Assembly (NCBI GenBank): GCA_015057325.1 | Contig: SVEQ01000006.1 | Location: 168,992 to 232,991 of the forward strand | Length of the DNA stretch: 64,000 nt | Reading direction: 5' to 3' | Source of the DNA: Lachnospiraceae bacterium | Lineage (GTDB): Bacteria > Bacillota > Clostridia > Lachnospirales > Lachnospiraceae | Shown: positions 60,379 through 64,000 of the stretch, piece by piece | Numbering within the stretch: the stretch's first letter is position 1 | Layout of the letters: each line of letters starts with the position of its first letter | Translations under genes and position numbers: made by a program | The notes under the pieces: generated by a model | Databases searched by the model: none | Seen by the model: only the letters and a program-made list of their open reading frames with translations | Told to the model about the DNA's origin: nothing

Positions 60379-61491
60379 ATGGCTAGTTTATCACTCAAAA
60401 ACATCTACAAGATTTACCCTAACGGATTTAACGCAGTTAAGGATTTCAATCTTGAAGTAGAAGACAAGGAGTTTGTTATCTTCGTAGGACCTTCCGGATG
60501 TGGTAAGTCTACTACACTTCGTATGATCGCAGGTCTTGAGGACATCAGCTCAGGAGAATTATGGATTGGAGACAAGTTAGTTAATGACGTTGAGCCAAAA
60601 GATAGAGATATCGCAATGGTATTCCAGAACTACGCTTTGTATCCTCATATGTCAGTATATGAGAACATGGCTTTCGGTCTTAAGTTAAGAAAAGTTCCTA
60701 AGGAGAAGATTGACAAGCAGGTACATGAGGCTGCTAAGATTCTTGATATCGAGCATTTGCTTGATCGTAAGCCTAAGGCTTTATCAGGTGGTCAGAGACA
60801 GCGTGTAGCTATGGGTCGTGCGATTGTACGTGAGCCTAAGGTATTCCTTATGGACGAGCCTTTGTCAAACTTGGATGCTAAGCTTAGAGTACAGATGCGT
60901 GTTGAGATTTCTAAGTTACATCAGAGATTACAGACAACAATCATTTACGTAACACATGACCAGACAGAGGCTATGACTCTTGGTACAAGAATCGTAGTTA
61001 TGAAGGATGGTATTATTCAGCAGGTAGATACACCTCAGAACTTATATGACAAGCCAACCAACTTATTCGTTGCAGGATTTATGGGAATGCCTCCTATGAA
61101 CTTCATCGAGTGTAAGGTTGTTAAGTCAGGAGCTGACGTACTTCTTATGTTCGGTTCTCACTCAATCAAGATTCCTGATTCTAAGGCTCAGATTCTTATC
61201 GAGCAGAACTATATTGACAGAGAGGTTGTTCTTGGAGTTCGTCCTGAGGATATTCATGATGAGCAGTTATTCCTTGAGTCATCACCTGAGAGTATTATTG
61301 ATGCAAGAATTACAATCTATGAGATGTTAGGTGCAGAAGTTTACCTTTACTTCACAATTGACCAGTTCGATATTACAGCTAGAGTTAACGCTCGTACAAC
61401 TGCAAGACCTGGTGACAACGTACAGTTGGCATTTGACCTTTCTAAGATTCATATCTTCGATAAAGAGACAGAGCAGAAGATTATTGATTGA
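60379..61491 (+). CDS. Sugar ABC transporter ATP-binding protein, MsmK/UgpC type
   Basis: A 370-residue ATPase. Walker A GPSGCGKSTTL (about 37-47), Q-loop MVFQNYALYPHMS, signature LSGGQRQRVAMGRA, Walker B VFLMDEPLSNLDAKLR, and a C-terminal OB-like (TOBE) domain (about 240-370). MsmK/UgpC-type ATPases are often shared by several sugar importers whose binding proteins and permeases are encoded elsewhere, and no such partner is next to this gene. AAGGAGG precedes the ATG and a strong terminator follows, so it is monocistronic. Confidence 0.95.
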   Translation: MASLSLKNIYKIYPNGFNAVKDFNLEVEDKEFVIFVGPSGCGKSTTLRMIAGLEDISSGELWIGDKLVNDVEPKDRDIAMVFQNYALYPHMSVYENMAFGLKLRKVPKEKIDKQVHEAAKILDIEHLLDRKPKALSGGQRQRVAMGRAIVREPKVFLMDEPLSNLDAKLRVQMRVEISKLHQRLQTTIIYVTHDQTEAMTLGTRIVVMKDGIIQQVDTPQNLYDKPTNLFVAGFMGMPPMNFIECKVVKSGADVLLMFGSHSIKIPDSKAQILIEQNYIDREVVLGVRPEDIHDEQLFLESSPESIIDARITIYEMLGAEVYLYFTIDQFDITARVNARTTARPGDNVQLAFDLSKIHIFDKETEQKIID

Positions 61492-61509
61492 TCTTTCGCT
61501 ATACACCTA

Positions 61510-61549
61510 AAAAAGAGCGATTGCAATGAAAGTTGCAATCGCTTTTTTG
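61510..61549 (+). terminator. Strong terminator between the sugar ATPase and the zinc-ribbon gene (bidirectional)
   Basis: An 11-bp stem AGCGATTGCAA/TTGCAATCGCT (61516-61526 with 61533-61543) bounded by A and T runs on either side, allowing termination from both converging genes. Confidence 0.92.
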
Positions 61550-61561
61550 TGTGTAAATATA

Positions 61562-62320
61562 TTAATTAACCTCATCAATATTACTGAATGTCCATGCTTT
61601 GATATTATACTCAATAATGGGAGTTCCGCAGTATTCACAATGCTTTGCACCAAGGGATGTAAGCGGGGCGCCGCAGTTAGGACAATTAAGACCTAGTGCC
61701 TGGTCGTATTCGTTGTCTGATTTGCTTACGTCTTGCACGTAAATAAGGTCTGTGTTAAATCTTGTCTGGTATTTATATTCCTTTGAACCTTCTTTTACCG
61801 AGTTGTCAGCTAGGCTTGTTGTATAGTGATAACATTCAAGGGATGTTTGGAATGTGATTATACAACGTCCTTCTGATTTGCGATATTGACATATTTCGGT
61901 TCGATGAATGTGAATGGACTCAAAGTGTTCTCGGAGTCCGCTTAAACTCTTGCCGGCAATATAATCTGATAACTTTTGTTTGAGTTCCGCGTTACCGTCG
62001 TTTAACACGCCTTCGCTTCCCTGTGTTATTGCATTTAAATAACTTGTGAGAAGATTATTGGTACGGTCTTTCATTTCGTTGTAGTTGAAATCCGGGAAAT
62101 CTGCGGTTATCTTTGGTAGAAGAAGACTTGTCATTGCAGATACGGATTTGGGCGTTGATGAATAAGCCTCCTGCATATCATTAGCAACTCTTTTTAAGTC
62201 GTCCGTACCGAACACCTCTCTGGAGAAGTTCTTGGCTTTCTGTTGCAAACTCATCACAAAAACAAAAGCGGCAATTATCAGAACCAAGAGAAATATTATA
62301 AAAAATAATATTAATATCAT
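61562..62320 (-). CDS. Tim44-like domain protein with C-terminal zinc ribbon
   Basis: A 252-residue protein: an N-terminal membrane helix (about 2-25), a middle domain with Tim44-like character (about 30-205, ITADFPDFNYNEMKDRTNNLL and HIHRTEICQYRKSEGRCIITF), and a C-terminal zinc ribbon with CPNC and CEYC (about 219-240), a motif common in bacterial membrane-associated proteins. The start is set by GGAGGAAAT. It lies 99 bp after the SPFH gene, with a hairpin between, and both are on the minus strand, so it may be part of the same unit. Confidence 0.78.
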   Translation of the reverse strand: MILILFFIIFLLVLIIAAFVFVMSLQQKAKNFSREVFGTDDLKRVANDMQEAYSSTPKSVSAMTSLLLPKITADFPDFNYNEMKDRTNNLLTSYLNAITQGSEGVLNDGNAELKQKLSDYIAGKSLSGLREHFESIHIHRTEICQYRKSEGRCIITFQTSLECYHYTTSLADNSVKEGSKEYKYQTRFNTDLIYVQDVSKSDNEYDQALGLNCPNCGAPLTSLGAKHCEYCGTPIIEYNIKAWTFSNIDEVN

Positions 62321-62357
62321 ATATTTCCTCCATGTTTTATTTAATTTGTTGTAAAAG

Positions 62358-62393
62358 AATGCCGATGATTGCATAACTGAAATCATCGGCATT
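62358..62393 (-). terminator. Hairpin between the SPFH gene and the Tim44-like gene
   Basis: A 12-bp stem (62359-62370 with 62381-62392) followed on the minus strand by TCTTTTAC. It could be a terminator after the SPFH gene or a partial attenuator. Confidence 0.65.
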
Positions 62394-62419
62394 GTAATTA
62401 TGCGTTATACATGTGAAAA

Positions 62420-63760
62420 TTACTGAATATCATTTTCATCAAATACATCTCCACACTCAGGACAGAATTTAGGTGGATTGTGTGGATCTGCAGGTGTCCA
62501 ACCGCATTTATCACAGCGATATAATGGAGCTCCTGCCGGCTTTGGTTTGCCACACTCCTGGCAGAACTTACCAAGGTTAACCTTACCGCAAGAACAGGTC
62601 CAACCCTGCTGTGCCTCCGGCTTTGGCTTACCACATTCTGAACAGAACTTAGCAGTGTTTGTAGCGCCGCATTCACATTTCCATGAATCACCTGCCGGTG
62701 CAGCTGCTACAGCCTGAGCCTGAGCTGCTGCCTGTTGTTGCTGCTGTTGCTGGCCCATTGCAAACAAGTTACCAGTGTTCATTCCGCCTGCCATGTTAGC
62801 CATGTTCATTCCTGCAAATGCCATCATAGGTCCTGCAGATGTGTTGGCAGCGGCAGCCTTCATAGCTTCTGCCTGTGCACCTGTAAGAGTTGCGGCAGCC
62901 ATGTTAGGATCGCGAAGTACTGCAGCCTTCTGAAGATCTTTGATCATCTGCTCATCTTCTTCGGAAGCTTTGAGACTGTTGATACCGAAGGAAACTACGC
63001 GGATACCACGAAGATTGCTCCATTTTTCTGAAAGCTGTTTGTTAAGTGCGTCTGCAAGCTCTGCTGTGTGAGCAGGAACTGCGCTGTAACGGATTCCCAT
63101 AGCGGAAATCTCAGCAAATGCAGGCTGAAGAGCTGTTAAAAGCTCTGTCTTTAACTGACTGTCGATCTTGTCTCTTGTATATGTATCTGTTACGTTACCA
63201 CTTACGTTTGTGTAGAAGAGAATTGGATCAAAAATTTCATAAGAATACTCACCGTTACAACGGATTGCGATATCTACATCTAAGCCGATATTCTGGTCAA
63301 CTACTCTGAAAGGTACAGGCTGAGCTGTTCCGTACTTGTTGCCCATAATCTCCTTTGTATTGAAGAAGTATACACGCTGATCTTTTCCAACATCTCCGCC
63401 GAAAGTGAAACGTCTTCCAAGCTGAGCGAATGTGTTCTTGATGTTCTCTCCGAGGTTTCCGTAGAGTAAGCTTGGCTCTGAAGATGTGTCATAGAGGAAT
63501 TCTCCTGCCTCTGCACAAAACTCTGCAACCTTACCCTGATCAACGATAATCATACACTGACCTTCGTTGACTGCGATAACAGAACCGTTAGAAATGATGT
63601 TGTCATTACCTTTGTTGGCTGTTCCAAACTTTCCGCCGCTTCTGTGCTGTCCCTTTTGAACCAATACATTAGCGTCTAATGAATCACAGTAGAAATACTC
63701 TTTCCACTGATCCGCCATAACGCCGTTGATAGCGCCACCAATTGCTTTAATTAATCCCAT
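62420..63760 (-). CDS. YdjI-like SPFH-domain protein with multiple zinc ribbons
   Basis: A 446-residue protein: N terminus MGLIKAIGGAINGVMADQW, an SPFH (band-7)-like domain at about 20-255 with VNEGQCMIIVDQGK and DNQRVYFF-type elements, an Ala/Met-rich stretch and a poly-Gln run (about 330-355), and three C-terminal zinc ribbons: CECGATNTAKFCSECG, CSCGKVNLGKFCQECG and CDKCGW/CPECGD. B. subtilis YdjI has this SPFH plus zinc-ribbon architecture and belongs to the pspA-ydjGHI operon. The start has AAAGGAGA. A near-consensus minus-strand promoter lies 72 bp upstream. It is probably cotranscribed with the Tim44-like gene. Confidence 0.88.
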   Translation of the reverse strand: MGLIKAIGGAINGVMADQWKEYFYCDSLDANVLVQKGQHRSGGKFGTANKGNDNIISNGSVIAVNEGQCMIIVDQGKVAEFCAEAGEFLYDTSSEPSLLYGNLGENIKNTFAQLGRRFTFGGDVGKDQRVYFFNTKEIMGNKYGTAQPVPFRVVDQNIGLDVDIAIRCNGEYSYEIFDPILFYTNVSGNVTDTYTRDKIDSQLKTELLTALQPAFAEISAMGIRYSAVPAHTAELADALNKQLSEKWSNLRGIRVVSFGINSLKASEEDEQMIKDLQKAAVLRDPNMAAATLTGAQAEAMKAAAANTSAGPMMAFAGMNMANMAGGMNTGNLFAMGQQQQQQQAAAQAQAVAAAPAGDSWKCECGATNTAKFCSECGKPKPEAQQGWTCSCGKVNLGKFCQECGKPKPAGAPLYRCDKCGWTPADPHNPPKFCPECGDVFDENDIQ

Positions 63761-63831
63761 AGCGTATCTCCTTTTTTGTAATTATTTTTCATGCATATTA
63801 TGAGTTGCATTAGCAAATCATGAATGAATTT

Positions 63832-63860
63832 ATTATACATTTTTCGAGTATAAATGTCCA
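63832..63860 (-). promoter_or_regulatory. Near-consensus promoter of the SPFH/zinc-ribbon gene
   Basis: On the minus strand: TGGACA (63860-63855), 17-bp spacer, TATAAT (63837-63832). The start codon lies about 72 bp downstream. Confidence 0.68.
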
Positions 63861-64000
63861 GTATTTGCGTGCGTAGTATTTACATTCTTGGTGGTTTTCG
63901 ATATAATTTGGAATCAAATGAATATTGCTGTTTAGTTACATTTTGAGAACGGACGCATACTTATTTTTAAATGTATCATGTTCATGTATGCCTGATTGTC

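Noticed and set aside
1..64000. tRNA, rRNA, insertion sequences, prophage or CRISPR in the window
   Set aside because: Nothing was recognised by reading both strands; short or diverged RNAs could be missed without a covariance search.

Overview
The window reads as chromosomal DNA of a low-GC Gram-positive anaerobe of the Clostridia, most likely a Lachnospiraceae member (Butyrivibrio/Roseburia/Eubacterium rectale neighbourhood). The reasons are AT-rich intergenic DNA, strong AGGAGG-type ribosome sites, an indirect GatCAB route for amide aminoacyl-tRNAs, single-membrane surface proteins with Ig-like/Fn3-like modules, MsmK/UgpC and EamA transporters, an EF-G paralogue, and a truncated sigma-70-like gene beside a two-component system. 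Genus is inference. No rRNA, tRNA, CRISPR array, insertion sequence or prophage was recognised.

Layout. 1-6.1 kb: end of a LysR regulator, a PepD dipeptidase, two small membrane proteins, larB and a LarC that stops after its first domain, then a PII-like protein overlapping a Kef-type antiporter and a strong terminator. 6.1-13 kb: a 907-residue secreted beta-helix protein (minus strand), NhaC, a methyltransferase, a WbqC protein and an EamA transporter. 13-18 kb: cyclophilin lipoprotein, HAD phosphatase and gatCAB in one unit. 18-23.3 kb: an apparent operon of a DUF4143 ATPase, a YdjG-like double-zinc-ribbon membrane protein, a phospholipase-D-fold protein without its HKD residues, a transglutaminase-fold protein without catalytic Cys and His, and a thioesterase. 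23.4-29.5 kb: a diguanylate cyclase, a polar amino-acid ABC transporter, a DUF2225 protein and a PurF homologue that lacks the N-terminal Cys. 29.7-42.6 kb: polysaccharide deacetylase, polyphosphate:AMP phosphotransferase, papain-like protease, DUF1015, cytidylate-kinase-like protein, a MoxR-DUF58-transglutaminase operon and an NSS symporter. 42.7-57 kb: EF-G paralogue, hybrid histidine kinase, heterodimeric ABC exporter, a second YdjG-like gene followed by a TPM-domain protein, methyltransferase, sigma-like protein, response regulator/kinase pair and MTA/SAH nucleosidase. 57-64 kb: NlpC/P60 protein, SDR, LytR_C protein, a TagA-like protein, MsmK/UgpC ATPase, and a minus-strand pair of a Tim44-like zinc-ribbon protein and a YdjI-like SPFH/zinc-ribbon protein.

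The most interesting theme is a scattered YdjG/YdjH/YdjI-like membrane set (zinc ribbon, TPM, SPFH). In Bacillus subtilis the equivalents sit with PspA in an envelope-stress operon. Here there are two YdjG paralogues. Both overlap their downstream neighbour by exactly 8 bp, but the neighbour differs: a TPM protein in one case, a dead phospholipase-D fold followed by a dead transglutaminase fold in the other. The 18-23 kb version appears to be driven by a promoter whose -35 lies inside an inverted repeat. I regard this as the best candidate for an undescribed system; its function is not visible in the sequence.
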